A DNA stretch of 64,000 bases from Perognathus longimembris pacificus (GCF_023159225.1 NC_063176.1:32777786-32841785); one strand, 5' to 3'. Numbered from the stretch's first letter, positions 11,180 through 22,400 are shown. The notes: a model not told the origin generated them from the sequence alone. Translations and numbers: made by a program.

Positions 11180-11710
11180 GAAACAAGAAGTGTCATCTTT
11201 CCTTCAAAGAGACACAAAAGGGCACATCCCTTCCTAAGGGACGCATTTCTCCCCCCCAAGAATTAACATTTGTCTGACAGGATATATGCCTTCCCGAGAA
11301 ATGTGCTTCCACAAAACTTAAGCCACCTCCAACCCAAAATGCAGATAACACTGCTGGCCCTCCTTATCTCAAAGATAAGGATCAGTTTTATGGCAAGATT
11401 CATCCTTACACGGAAAAGAATGCCCCAAACATCCAGAAACTCAGAAGGTTAACACCAGCAGTGATTTGTGCAAAAATAACTTTGCTAAAACTTTGCATAA
11501 CTTTGAAGTCAGCACCCCCTGCATTTAGCATAGAAATATCCCTAACAGCCAAGTAGCTGTCTCTCCTGTAGAATACCTATGCTCTGTTATAGTGTGTCTG
11601 CCTTCCTGCTTGCCGGTTTGTCGGCAAATTTGCTTGCTTACTTACTCACTTACTTAATAAAGCTCTGCCAAGTTGTTTTTTTTTTTGTTGTTGTTGTTTT
11701 TTTAACCATG
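11180..11710 (+). mobile_element. Probable retroviral-type LTR, family not identified
   Basis: A block of distinctly different composition ends with a CTTGCTTACTTACTCACTTA-type pyrimidine stretch leading straight into AATAAAGCTCTGCC (AATAAA at 11656-11661), a classic LTR R-region arrangement. The preceding ~400 bp are C/A-rich and unlike the flanks. I could not fix TG...CA ends or a TSD, so boundaries are approximate and the call is tentative. Confidence 0.45.
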
Positions 11711-11763
11711 TTGAATTGTCCAGAAATTTTTGTTCTGTTATCGAAGTCAAGAACACTATGTGA

Positions 11764-12001
11764 GGATCTGGGATTGTGGCTTAGTGGTAGAGTGCTTGGC
11801 TAGCATGCATGAAACCCAGAGTTCTATTCCTCAGCACCACATAAATGGAAAAAGCCGGAAGTGAGCACTGTGGCTCAAGAGGTAGAGTGCTAGCATTGAG
11901 GAAAAAGAAGCCAGGAACAGTGCTCAGGCCCTGAGTTCAAGTCCCAAGACAGAAACATAACTAAGTAGATGATAGATAGATAGAAAGATAGATAGATAGA
12001 C

Positions 12002-12060
<59 letters not shown>

Positions 12061-12065
12061 TAGAT
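11764..12065 (+). mobile_element. IDL-Geo SINE with GATA-repeat tail
   Basis: The ID-like head (GTGGCTTAGTGGTAGAGTGC ... GTTCTATTCCTCAGCACC) is joined to the Geo monomer (AAGTGAGCACTGTGGCTCAAG ... CTGAGTTCAAGTCCC). Instead of poly-A the 3' end runs into a (GATA)n array. TSDs enclose body and array together: AAGAACACTATGTGA at 11749-11763 and, with one mismatch, AAGAACCCTATGTGA at 12066-12080. Confidence 0.92.
11967..12065. repeat. (GATA)n microsatellite in SINE tail position
   Basis: About 100 bp of GATA units with interspersed GACA units near the right end, lying between the SINE body and its right TSD. Confidence 0.95.
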
Positions 12066-12204
12066 AAGAACCCTATGTGAAGAGTCCCTATTTTTAAAGG
12101 GAAACTTCACAAGTCTTCATCTTCATCCAGTGACAGGACAGTGGTCTCACTCAGCCCTGAGCATAAACCTGAGACCCTATTTAAAATATAATAATAGTAA
12201 AGCT

Positions 12205-12300
12205 CAAGAAACATCTGATTTCCAAGCTGATCTGAAAATCAAGAGTTTTTCCCAAGTACTGCTAGTTTTACAGGCGTGATTCACCATGCTCAGCTCTTAC
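12205..12300 (-). mobile_element. B1-like SINE fragment, antisense
   Basis: The segment CAAGTACTGCTAGTTTTACA then GGCGTGATTCACCATGCTCAG reads as the reverse complement of a 7SL-type head (GCTGAGCATGGTGAATCACGCC). Only the head is clear. Confidence 0.5.
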
Positions 12301-12746
12301 TCTTTTATTTTAGTTAAAACTACTTGGTGTGAATGTTAACACTTTCTCATTTTATTACATTTTGTTTTGAAAATATAAATATGTATGCATTCTGAAATGT
12401 CTTATGATTGCTATGAAATTATTGAAAAGATAAACATCAGTATTGAACAATCACCTAGTAAATGTTCTAAGTCTTAGCAATCTTAATGAAATTGTGACAA
12501 CAGAGAAAGACAGAGTAAAACATTTCCATGTGCTTACGTACTTGTGCCATGTTTCAAGAGACTTGGGTAGCAAATAACATTCATCTCTCAATGCAAAATC
12601 ATAACAGCAAGAATGTAAACACTACAAATTAAAAAATAAAAATTAAAAAATGTACATGAATGAAAAGGCAATGAATTAATCAATGGAGATTTTTCATGTT
12701 AATCTTTTCAAAGAATGTATTGTCACTTTATTGGTTTCTTTGTGGG
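12301..12746. other. Anonymous AT-rich sequence
   Basis: Nothing recognisable beyond AT-rich simple stretches (AAAAATAAAAATTAAAAAAT near 12632). Confidence 0.5.
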
Positions 12747-12965
12747 TTTTTTTATTTTTTTTTATTTGTTTTTTGGCCAGTTGTGGGGCTTAAACTCAGG
12801 GCCTGAGCCCTGTCCCTGGCTTCTGTTTTCTCAAGTCTAGCACTCTACCATTTGAGCCACAGTGCCACTTCTGGCCTTTTCTATATATGTGGTGCTGAGG
12901 AATTGAACCTAGAGCTTCATGAATATGAGACAAGCACTCTTTCCACTAGGCCATATCCCAAGCCC
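12747..12965 (-). mobile_element. IDL-Geo SINE, antisense
   Basis: A T-rich tail on the top strand is followed by the Geo monomer in reverse (GGCCAGTTGTGGGGCTT ... GCACTCTACCATTTGAGCC), then the reversed head ending CCACTAGGCCATATCCC. Both monomers are complete and moderately diverged. No clear TSD was found. Confidence 0.93.
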
Positions 12966-13323
12966 AATTCATTTCATTGTTGATACTTTGGTTTAATTAA
13001 ACATAAAGGCTGTTGCTAAATAAAGCTATATTTGGATTCCATCACTGGATATTGAAGGCATGAAATCTTTCAAGAAATTAGAAATTATGAACTTGTTCAC
13101 TTGCTCTTCCAAGCTTAAGTCTAATGTAATATAAGCTCAAGTGAGGACACGGTAGAACCTATGTTTTTAACTTGGCCTCTTTTAATTTTTTTTCCATATT
13201 TAAGCAGGTTTGAAAACAAGTATATGGATAGGTGAGTGGGGACAGAGCTCCAAATAGCTACAGCATCTGTTCAGACAGCACATTCTGAATCTCATTTCAA
13301 GAGTCACACTTGCTAATGGTGCA

Positions 13324-13346
13324 TTACTAAGCTAGAAGCTTAGTAA
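13324..13346. repeat. Perfect 10-bp inverted repeat, 3-nt loop
   Basis: TTACTAAGCT, spacer AGA, AGCTTAGTAA. No protein or transposon context is evident. Confidence 0.9.
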
Positions 13347-13558
13347 CACTCTTTCATTGGCTTTATTCGAAGTACCACTGTATAATGAATGCATCACTAC
13401 TCTGAAATTTTAGGATTTTTTTTTTTGGCTTTAAAAGGAGAAGGCATAAGTATATTTCCAGTTTGTTATTCCATTTTAATGAGGAAACATATTACAAAAT
13501 CTTAAAAGAGTGTATTTGTTTTGTTTTACCTGAGTAAAGATTTTTTTTATCAAATTAG

Positions 13559-13630
13559 GATATACCTGGTAAATATATATGTGCATATGTACATATATAT
13601 ACCATCAATATATAAGTATATCAGGTATAT
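13559..13630. repeat. Nested AT-rich inverted repeat
   Basis: Outer arms GATATACCTG and CAGGTATAT enclose an inner pair ATATATATGT / ACATATATAT with an 8-nt loop. This is a cruciform-capable structure or a decayed TA microsatellite. Confidence 0.7.
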
Positions 13631-15269
13631 ATTTATGTCAGATATAATATACATGTATGTATTCTTCCAAAGTAAATAATGTATTCAAATTTTCATTCAA
13701 ACCACATGGTTTTTATGTCATGATACTAGATCTACATAAATACTTGACAAATATGACATTTTAATTACTGTGGGACTTTCAGTTACATTAGTCAAAAAGC
13801 ATTAATCAAACTGTCTAAAACATCTGTCTTACATTTACTCTCGACAGATGTGATCGTTTAGAGTTTAGAGTTAGGTGCAATCTGATCTCCATCTCTGCAG
13901 AAAACAAATATTCCATCTCATTATGATGGGATAATCAGCCAAGTTGGTGAAATATCCAAGTGAGATCAAAATCAGGAGATTATATACAGGTATAAGTGAC
14001 TAAAGGAGTAAAGGTCAGGAGAGAAAGTAGAATGGCAGGGTTGTGAGACATAGCCAGTAAAATTGGTGCTTCCTTCTTTAAGTCTTCTTCCTCGGCTCTG
14101 AAGTACAAGATGAAGAAATATTGACACTCAACATTATTAATGTTGCTTTTAACAATTTTTACAGTAATTCCTAGAATAAACAAAATAATTGCAGTTTTTA
14201 ATATCCATTTAGTGACTTAATTAAACTTTTTCTTTGAAATGTTTCAAGAGGGTTTTACTAACCCAACCAAAAGAACACAACTGTTTTATATCCTGACTTC
14301 TCTTTCCTCAAAATCCAGGATAAAGTGATATTCAAGATAATCATTCAAATCCTGGTATGATTTCGAATGGTTACTGTTCATCCCTCAACATACCTACAAT
14401 ATTCACTTTACTCTCCCTCCCTCCCTGCTCCATTCCACAGGCCTTGGTTCTTGGCTTCCCGTCTTAGTTTCTACTCCAACATGTACCATCATGCTCAGTA
14501 AACTTAACTGGGAGGCAATGTGTTGTCGTTTTTGAGACATTCATATTCTGGTTTTATGGAAATGCAAGTAATTTCATGAACATTCTACTACCTTCCACTC
14601 TGACATGTGCACCCTGAGTGCCATTATAACCCCAAAACTCCTCCACTTCTGTGTGTCAAATTAAAGCAACTCACTTTGACCAAAGCAGTCAATCCATAAA
14701 GTTTATGCTCCTAGCATTTGCTTATGAAGATTTGTCATGAATTAAAGAAAATACCAGCTCTTCTTAGTAAATTAATGTTTTAATTAACAATTTTCTTCTA
14801 TTCCAATTACCTTTCTTCCATCTCTTTCTCTTCACCTAGGATTAGTTTCTGATACTTAGTGACCACTAACAATTCTACCAAGACCTGGTTCTTAATCTCA
14901 CAAATGCATGCTTCAGTACCACATGGAAGTGTATTCTAAGAAACAGTTTCATTTAACCAAATGAAAAATAACTCTTGCAAGCCTATACTTGAGTTGCAAA
15001 TATGTGTTCTTCGAATTTAGTCACATTTCATTAACTGTGGCAAAATAAATCCTTTAAATAATACCTTTAAACATTAATATCATTTCTTATAAAGTAAGCG
15101 ATGATAGTAGACTTTTATAGTAGGCCCTTTATATTTTTGGTCTTCCTGGGTTTATGTCAATCATTGATTTTTTTGATATACCAAGCACATAATTGTGAGA
15201 ACCTGTGATTTATAGCAATGACTTTGTATTAGTGACACTTTATAGTACATCCAAAAGTAGAAAAATGTT

Positions 15270-15275
15270 ATCAAC
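15270..15275. repeat. LTR target-site duplication, left copy
   Basis: ATCAAC directly before TGTCGGG; the partner is at 15828-15833. Confidence 0.85.
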
Positions 15276-15827
15276 TGTCGGGACCTGGATGATCTCTTTC
15301 TCCCCGATCTTCCGGGGAAAATGCTTGAACCCCAAAATCTATGAAAGAGCACTCGGCTTTGCCTTCCGTTGGCAGAAGGCCAAGGAGTACTCTCATGGAC
15401 TTGCGCTAAGTTGAGGAAAGGTTGCTGAAGCCTCCCCTCCCCCCAGTCCCCTCACATGTTACCAGGAGCGGGGATGGAAAAAAGGCATCAGGGAAACGCT
15501 GCGATGGTGGGATGCGTCTCAGCCCCCAGAGGGTGGGCCAGAGAAATTTATTACGATGACAAAGGCGGAAGGGGAAGGACTTGGGGTGACTGACTGATTG
15601 GCTGACTGGACTGCCCCTCAAGTGGTGTCATGGAACTTCCTTTGTGGGCTGGACACCCCTATCATGGTGGCATGCACGTGTTCGCCTCCCGAGGGGCGGG
15701 GGGCTTCTTTTCCAGTTGAGGCCGAAAGGTGGGAGGGGCTCCCTCCCACACTGTCCCAGGGCTGGGGAAAGGGCAGTGTCTCTCTCTTGGCACCCTTCCT
15801 CCACCAAGGCCAAAAGAGTCCCCAACA
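15276..15827 (-). mobile_element. Solo LTR of an endogenous retrovirus, probably class II (ERVK-like)
   Basis: A 552-bp GC-rich block begins TGTCGGGACC and ends TCCCCAACA, giving TG...CA ends with a short imperfect inverted repeat. It is flanked by identical 6-bp repeats ATCAAC at 15270-15275 and 15828-15833; 6-bp TSDs are typical of class II/IAP-type elements. Minus orientation is suggested by a CCAAT box (15597-15601) upstream of AATAAA (15547-15552) when read on the minus strand. A GC box (GGGGCGGGG near 15693-15702) and an E-box CACGTG (15675-15680) lie in the inferred U3. No internal viral sequence flanks it, so it is a solo LTR left by recombination. Short open frames inside it are not genes. 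Confidence 0.85.
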
Positions 15828-15833
15828 ATCAAC
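15828..15833. repeat. LTR target-site duplication, right copy
   Basis: ATCAAC directly after CCCCAACA; the partner is at 15270-15275. Confidence 0.85.
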
Positions 15834-15889
15834 AATTTTACATAATACGAAAGTACTGGTGCCATGCACTAGATTAAAAGATGGTGTTT

Positions 15890-16440
15890 ATTTTATTACA
15901 TATTTTTATTTTTTATTTGTATTTTATTGCAAAGCTCAAGTATAGAGATGTTACAGTTACATAAGTCAGGTAATAAGTACATTTTTACATCAATTTTACC
16001 CCCTCCCTCATTCTTTCCCAGTTTTTCCACTCCCTCCCCCTCTCCCTCCCCAAGTTGTATACCTCATTACCAACATAGTAGCTAGTGAGTATGACTGCTG
16101 AGTTGGTTCACCCTTTGTACCACCATTTCTGTGCTTTCCCTTCCCCTTGCCAAACATATACAAGACAAAAGGTACAAGGCAAAAGGGAATAAACTGAAGG
16201 AAAAAAAGAAAACAAAAATAATAATTGCAAAAAAATACAATAAAAACATCCCTTGTTTCCATTTCTTGGAGTTCACGTCAATAAGCATCATTCTATATGG
16301 TCATGTGCACATAAGAATTGAGCTCTTGTGTTCTTCCCACTTGACAGTATTCATTCTCTGCTTTGGTTTGAATAAGTAAAGCCCAAGGTTCTTTAGGCAA
16401 AAGCCTAATTCTAAACATGACAATATCTCCAGGACTATGG
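15890..16440 (-). mobile_element. L1 3' end, antisense, older subfamily
   Basis: On the top strand a T-rich start is followed by GATGTTACAGTTACATAAGT, a C/T-rich block (CCCTCCCTCATTCTTTCCC to about 16050) that is the complement of the L1 G-rich tract, then ACATATACAAGACAAAAGGT and GTTCACGTCAATAAGCATCAT. The same order occurs at 29530-30215 and 61765-62475. Confidence 0.8.
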
Positions 16441-16559
16441 ACCAGTAAGAAATAAGACTCAGTAATATTTCCTTGGGTATACCCATGCAGGGAATTATGA
16501 GACTGAGGTCTGTGCATTTTCTCTGCCATTGTTCTCTTATTTGAAACATTATTACTTAT

Positions 16560-16735
16560 TACAACATGCTCTCCTGTCCAAACCTGCTGTCTTAACCAGA
16601 GATGAAAAAAAATGGGGCTATTCAATCTTACACTAGAACCTGTAGAACTGTGAGCCAAAGCAGACCATTCACTACTTCAAAAATGGCCTATGCTCATTAT
16701 TTTGTTAGAGTGACACTAAGAAGACTAATACTCTT
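16560..16735 (+). mobile_element. MLT1-like MaLR LTR fragment
   Basis: The segment ending AGAACTGTGAGCCAAAGCAG ... TATTTTGTTAGAGTGACACT ... GACTAATAC resembles the 3' end of MLT1-type ERVL-MaLR LTRs as I recall them. It is diverged, and the left boundary is uncertain (possibly near 16480). Confidence 0.5.
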
Positions 16736-19709
16736 TCTATTCCTTACCACATACACAGAATATTTTGAATAGTGTGTATTAATATTTAGTGTTCACTATG
16801 AGCAGAGTAGGGAGTTACTGCTGGCATTTAAAGAAGATACAAATGTTAAATAGTAAATACACTTCTAAAATATTAGAGATTCTTTCTTCAACATGAAAAG
16901 TAAGGTTATTTAAATCAATAGCTGAAACAGTTAAGAAATTTAAACAACAATCAATGGAGAGAAAATGAATACATTTATGATTACTCTGTGACCTATATCT
17001 TCCTCATATAATTTTATTATTTATTTGAAATGTATTAAATTTTTCCAATATCAAATTCCTTTGGGTTAAATTTAAACACATCTGTAAAGAGCTTACTTAG
17101 AATTCTAAACATTCTACTTCTTAAAGACAACAAACTGGTATTTCTTATATTCCTTGGCTTTAAGCAATTATTGCAAGTAATTTGTAGTTGACTACAAAAT
17201 CCATACAGTCTGGCCATAATTATGTCTCAACAAGTCTATCAATAGCTGTCAACAGAAACTGTAAATGCTGATAGATTTGTAGTCCCTCAGTTTTAAGTTG
17301 ATGTTTCATTATTTAAAAGAATTCAGAATAGTCATGGATGATTAAGAGGTCAATGATCAGATATCATATCTGATCAAATGTATTCACATATCAATGGATA
17401 TTTGAACATAGATGTCTGGTCACTGAGGAAATGACAAAACAGTCAGTTGCTATACCACCCCCATCTGTGATCTATTCAGAAGGATCCTCATTCCAAAGAT
17501 AATGCTAATTCCCCTTACGACCAGTACATCAATAATGTTAAGCATATTTTGTTCCCTTCTTAGTTGTTTTGTGGCTTGTGTCAATATATAAGTCTGTCAG
17601 TAAACAAAGATGCTTTGCATTAAGGCTATAACTTTATTAGAATTTGAGAGGGATTAAAACACAACACTAGGTTCTCTAATCTCTAGTTAAAATCTTCCAA
17701 ATAGGGTCATTGTGGGTAGGGCTGGAGGAGAATACATAGAAAGAATTCAGCCCTAGTATTTGTCTGAATTCTACCTGACCAAGGCACAGTCATTCATGAA
17801 AATTCTTCATATTGTTCTGGATGTTAAGAATATTGATACCATGGTACCTTTGTTAACAAGAATGGAATTTGCATTTAATTAAAAGTATGACTCTAATGAA
17901 ATTGTTCACTTCAGTTTGGGAACAGAGTCTTTCAAGTAGGAAATGAAATAGATTTAAGTAACACCCATTTGATTTTGATACTTTGCCTGAATTTCCTCTA
18001 CATCACTGTAAAAAAAGGAGTGCTGATGTAAGTCAAGGACTTAGCCTCCAAGCTATACTAACTTACTGTTCACCCTGGTACAATTAGTTACCATGATTAT
18101 TTCTTCAAGGTGCAGTTGAACTCCACAGTTTAGTTTATTGACTTGGTTCAATAATCTGTCCAAATTAATTATTTCAGCAATTTGAAAAGATCAAGATGTC
18201 AAATATGTCTCAGCTCTTCTAAGTCGACAAAATTAAAGAGATGATCTGTGAAACTCATGATATGGATAGGGAAAAAACCCTGCAAAAGTAAAGTGCTATA
18301 CTCTGTTGCCAGCCATCTGTATACTTAAGCAAGCCACCTAAGATTTATTGGACATCCACAATGAAAATAGTTTAGAAATGCAGTCGTCCTCGTGGAGCTT
18401 AATGACATAAAAAGAAAGTACTATACATATCTCTTTACTTTGTAGTAACAACCAATAAAGTTGTAATCATTTCTGGTCGTCATTCTCATCAGTGATGTTA
18501 GAACACATGGAAAATGTTTATGAAACATCAAATCTAAGTATATAAGGTTCGAGTCTACACTAGTATGAGTGTAATGCATGCACTATACATGTAAGTACAG
18601 AATTCATAATATTTTGTGTTTGAGAGACTCTTGATGACCCATTTAGGGAGCCCACATATGGTCTTGAGGGATAAACACTTCGCAGATCAGATTATTTGTG
18701 TACAGTATCTTTCCTTGACTTATTTCAGGCAGTACAAACACCAAGGGTTTCTTCTCCTTGATGCCACTACTACATTTTCCAACAGAAGTCCTTTTTCTTT
18801 AGTTTGTCATTTTAGATTGCTCTACAAAGTCCTGTTTGTTTCTAAGACATTTGTTGCCCTTTGACACAAAGAAATAAAGAGTGATACTAAAATGAACAAA
18901 GTCAGAGAAGTCACCATGCTTCAGAAATATCCACTAAATGATTCCAAGTAAACTCTTTAGTTCCCTTGCTGTGACAATAAAAGGGAACATCTTCTATTTT
19001 AAGTTCTGCTTTTCTCTTAGATTTATAGTAAGAAGGGTTTGCTACTCCCACCCTATCATCCTATCTACCATCTGGTCTTGTCTTGTTTCTCACACAAAAA
19101 CTGAAAATGTATTCAAATGAACCTGATTCCCTCTATTTCTCCAGTGAACTAATTTCCTCTATGAAAAAATTTAAGACAAAAAGTCCTTCATTTTTTGTCC
19201 ATGTAACATATATACTCATAACTGTGCAGGACAATGTAAACCATCTCAAAGCGGTAGGTTGCATAGGTTACCTACAATAAATGCTACAATCATTACTCTC
19301 AGACAATATCACTACTCTGCAATGATTGTCTCTGTATTGACTTACCAACTATTGAACAGTGAATGATGATCAGAAAAAGGTATGAGGATGAGAACAAGAC
19401 AGCTGGAAAGCCTGGAAAATCTAAAGGGTAAAGCAACATGAATACATATCAAATATTTGAGGGTGTATCTAGCTACATATAGATGATCACATGATTATTA
19501 GCATAGGAAATTTTCAAGTAGATCCAGCCACAGACAACAGGCAGGCAATCTTCTAGGTCGATATGAATAAAATGCTAAATAACAGAACTAGTATATTGTT
19601 ATAACAAGAAAACTAAGATTGTTCCAGGTCAAGACCCAGTACATAGTTTTTATAATTCATAAGGAAACTCGAGGGAAGAATAGACATTAGAAACAGACAG
19701 TTCGTGGGA
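16736..19709. other. Anonymous AT-rich sequence
   Basis: About 3 kb with no recognised repeat family and no coding signal. The 60-82-codon frames at 18616-19280 lack motifs. A perfect 11-bp inverted repeat lies at 17354-17376. Confidence 0.5.
17354..17376. repeat. Perfect 11-bp inverted repeat, 1-nt spacer
   Basis: TGATCAGATAT, C, ATATCTGATCA. It includes a GATATC-like core and two TGATCA sites. Confidence 0.92.
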
Positions 19710-19850
19710 CAGTTTTAATGGCACACATACATCATCTCAGCTACTCAGGAGGCAACAGTAAGAGGACCCACAGGCTAATGCTGCATCCAGACATCAATGT
19801 ATCTTCCATAGCCTTATCTCAATACCATCCCCAAATAAGCTCACAGGAGA
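19710..19850 (+). mobile_element. Diverged B1-like SINE
   Basis: ATCATCTCAGCTACTCAGGA then GGCAACAGTAAGAGG, and CTTATCTCAATACC near 19814, fit the B1-like head and linker of the composite SINEs. No Geo monomer follows clearly. Confidence 0.6.
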
Positions 19851-19854
19851 AACA

Positions 19855-20345
19855 CTATGATGACTAATCTTATATGTCAACTTCATGGGTTAAGGAATAC
19901 ACCAATAGCCAATAAAATATTTGTAGCAGTCTGTGAACTGTGTTCACAGTTAAAGCAATAGATTGAGCAAAAAAGAGCCATGGTTGACAATGTCTTCCAA
20001 GCCTTTGAAGGCCCAAAAAGGCAGAAGGGAGCAATGGTTCCTTTTGCTTCTAGGGAACCATATACCTTGTCAGGCTCTTACACATTGGCATTCATATATT
20101 AAGGACTTCAGAGCCATACTGTCACTTGACACCATCAGCTCGTCCCAGGCATGAATCACACAGTCTTTCAGACACTAGTTTTTCTGTCCTCCAGCTTGTA
20201 AATAGAAAATAGGAGGACTTCTCAGCCTCCAGATTCAAGAGAGCTCATCCCTCTTAATAATGCATCTCTTTGTACATATCTTTATCTACCTACATCTATA
20301 TTTGTATCTTTATCTCCTTTCTCTCTCTAGAGATCTTGAAGACAA
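19855..20345 (+). mobile_element. ERVL-type (MLT2-like) LTR fossil
   Basis: GATGACTAATCTTATATGTC then AACTTCATGGGTTAAGG, later TGAAGGCCCAAAAAGGCAGA, CTGTCCTCCAGCTTGTAAAT, AGGACTTCTCAGCCTCCAGA, TTAATAATGCATCTCTTTG and TCTCTCTAGAGA follow the order of ERVL/MLT2-type LTRs as recalled. Family naming needs an alignment. It is old, with many substitutions. Confidence 0.6.
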
Positions 20346-20439
20346 TCAGTTATCAGATGCTGGCTGTTCATGTTGTCAAGTCCTCACATTGAGACCTGAC
20401 TTCTTTTTTCAGGTAATAAATGACTGAGTTCTTACATCT

Positions 20440-20570
20440 CTATGGGCTAGTTGTTTAATACCTCTCTCTTTTTTTCATTTTCATCTGTAAATGGTGTTAA
20501 TTATACTTCTACATCTCCCATAAGTGCTACAATAATTACTGATGGTAAAGCACTTACGTTTCCATGGATA
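20440..20570 (+). mobile_element. MIR SINE fossil
   Basis: TAGTTGTTTAATACCTCTCT, CATTTTCATCTGTAAATGG and TGGTAAAGCACTTACG match the order of the MIR core and tail (cctctct ... ttctcatctgtaaaatgg ... taaagcact). Confidence 0.55.
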
Positions 20571-22274
20571 AGGAAGATGGTGTAAGGGCAATGTATTATC
20601 ATCATAATTATCATTGCCCTGGGCATCTTCTCATTAGTGACTGTATTTGAGTAAAAACCCATGAAAGTTTTAATTGATGTGAGACAGGAATTGGTCAACC
20701 TTAGCCATATGCACTGCCAATTTTTAGTCCAGAGAGAAAAACATTTCTCTAATTAGATCATCTCAAATATTTACAAAAAGCACTTATATGAAACTTCTAA
20801 AGTTTTTTAACATTTCAGCATATGTTTCCTTACCAAAAATTAATTGAATATCTGATACATTGAAGGCCATATTCTAGGTTGTAAGCATACAGAGACAAAA
20901 GTAAAAAGTATATAAAATTCTACACTGCACATTTAAAAATATATACTTCAGGTATTGTTTTTTTTCTCTTTTAATACAAACCTGTACTCTAAATTCTTCT
21001 TCCTGTGTACTTGCCCGAATGTCACCTTTTACAACATACCAAAGCCACTTATATTTCCCTACTTCTCTGGTGAAGTAGGTGCTAAATGTTCATTTTTCCT
21101 AATAGCAAAGTTGCTGCATAATATAGAAATATTTCAGATTTAATTTTTCTACTTTCCCTAAAATAATTCTTTAACTAAATTAAACATGTAATATTACTCA
21201 GTACTATTTTTTTAATTCACTAGAAATTTAGATACTATTTCCTTGCATATGTAACCCATTTTGTTACATGGCCAAATATAGCCAGGGCTTGATATAAGGT
21301 CATTATATTTACATACACCAAAAAATGTATTTGTTGGCTCTGACTCTTCAGTGCCCACCTGCTATTGCAGTATTTCTAGCTTTCAGCAAGATATTGCCTG
21401 CCAAAATAACTTCAGGCATCCTGTGGTAGTGTTTCCTGGATACTCATGACCATGTCAATTAGCAACCCCAGCATATACAACAACGATTTCTTCTCTTCTG
21501 GCCTTCCTCAGTACTGCCAACTGTGGAGTTCCCAAATTATCATTCCCCCAAACTCGAGGAAGACATTTCATTTCTTATTGGTTGAACTTTCTTTTCCTTA
21601 TTACTGGCCATGTTATTTCTGCTGTGCAAAACTGTAGCTCTAATATTCTACAGCACAAGCAATAACAACGTAATATTCAACATTATCTAGTGTTACTGCT
21701 TCAAACCCAGCTGTATATTCAACAAAAAAGGTACAAATGCCCATTTTCTCTCTTTGGGTTGATTAGTACACCTATAATATCAAAGAGACATTGTTTTGTA
21801 TTCTCAAATCATTTTAATTCTTTAGAAAAAAAAGTTGACATTAATTTCTACAGCTCTTGGCTTATCTCTCCTTGTTCTCTTTTATTTTTCCACCTTTTAC
21901 CTTTATCACAAATTATATAAATGATACCCTAAATGACTAGACATGGAACAAATCTGATAAATAACATAATAGGAGCAAATCTAATTTTGACTTCTGCAAG
22001 TATGTTTCTGGGATTTAATTATTTTATAAAGTAACATTGCCTCCTTGAAGGTTCCTCCATCCAGATAATTCTTTTGTAGCACTTTCATTTTCTTACCACA
22101 ATGATCACATGGCGAGCTAAGGTTGAAAACTATCTTGACAATGCAATGCTCTTATCAATTAAATTGTTGCACCCCCAATGTCTAATTCTCACCATAAACT
22201 TCTAAAATCATTGTCTCCAGGAACAAGAACAAATGACAGCTGTGTACTACCCAGTACAAATGTTACCATTCCCC
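20571..22274. other. Anonymous sequence
   Basis: No recognised repeats, RNA genes or exon-like frames. Open frames of 62-76 codons at 20955-21920 look like chance in T-rich DNA. Confidence 0.5.
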
Positions 22275-22400
22275 TTTGAAAGCTGAGTTTGAGGAAGAGC
22301 ACTAGTTTTGAGAAGAAAGTCTCAAAGACAGCATTCAGGCCCAGAGCTCAAGCCACACGACCAATTTAAAAAAAAACACAAAAACAAACAAACAAAAAAC
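22275..22400 (+). mobile_element. Geo-monomer fragment with A-rich tail
   Basis: GAAGAGCACTAGTTTTGAGA, then CTCAAAGACAGCATTCAGGC, CCAGAGCTCAAGCC and an AAAACAAACAAAC tail is a 5'-truncated Geo-type monomer. It sits directly upstream of a fuller composite copy. Confidence 0.75.

Larger units (their letters stand above)
12966..15269. other. Anonymous AT-rich sequence with short inverted repeats
   Basis: No gene or recognised interspersed repeat. It contains a perfect 10-bp hairpin at 13324-13346, a TA-rich compound palindrome at 13559-13630 and a short CCCTCCCTCCCT stretch near 14416. Confidence 0.5.

Noticed and set aside
11967..12065. CRISPR-like array or satellite
   Set aside because: Four-base GATA units without spacers, in a mammalian genome and in SINE tail position.
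15598..15945. 115-codon frame and several overlapping frames in the GC-rich block, taken as a possible gene or CpG-island exon
   Set aside because: The block has LTR ends and a 6-bp TSD; open frames on both strands follow from its low AT content.
16293..16658. 121-codon minus-strand frame as a gene
   Set aside because: It overlaps an antisense L1 3' end and an MLT1-like LTR piece; no domain is recognisable.
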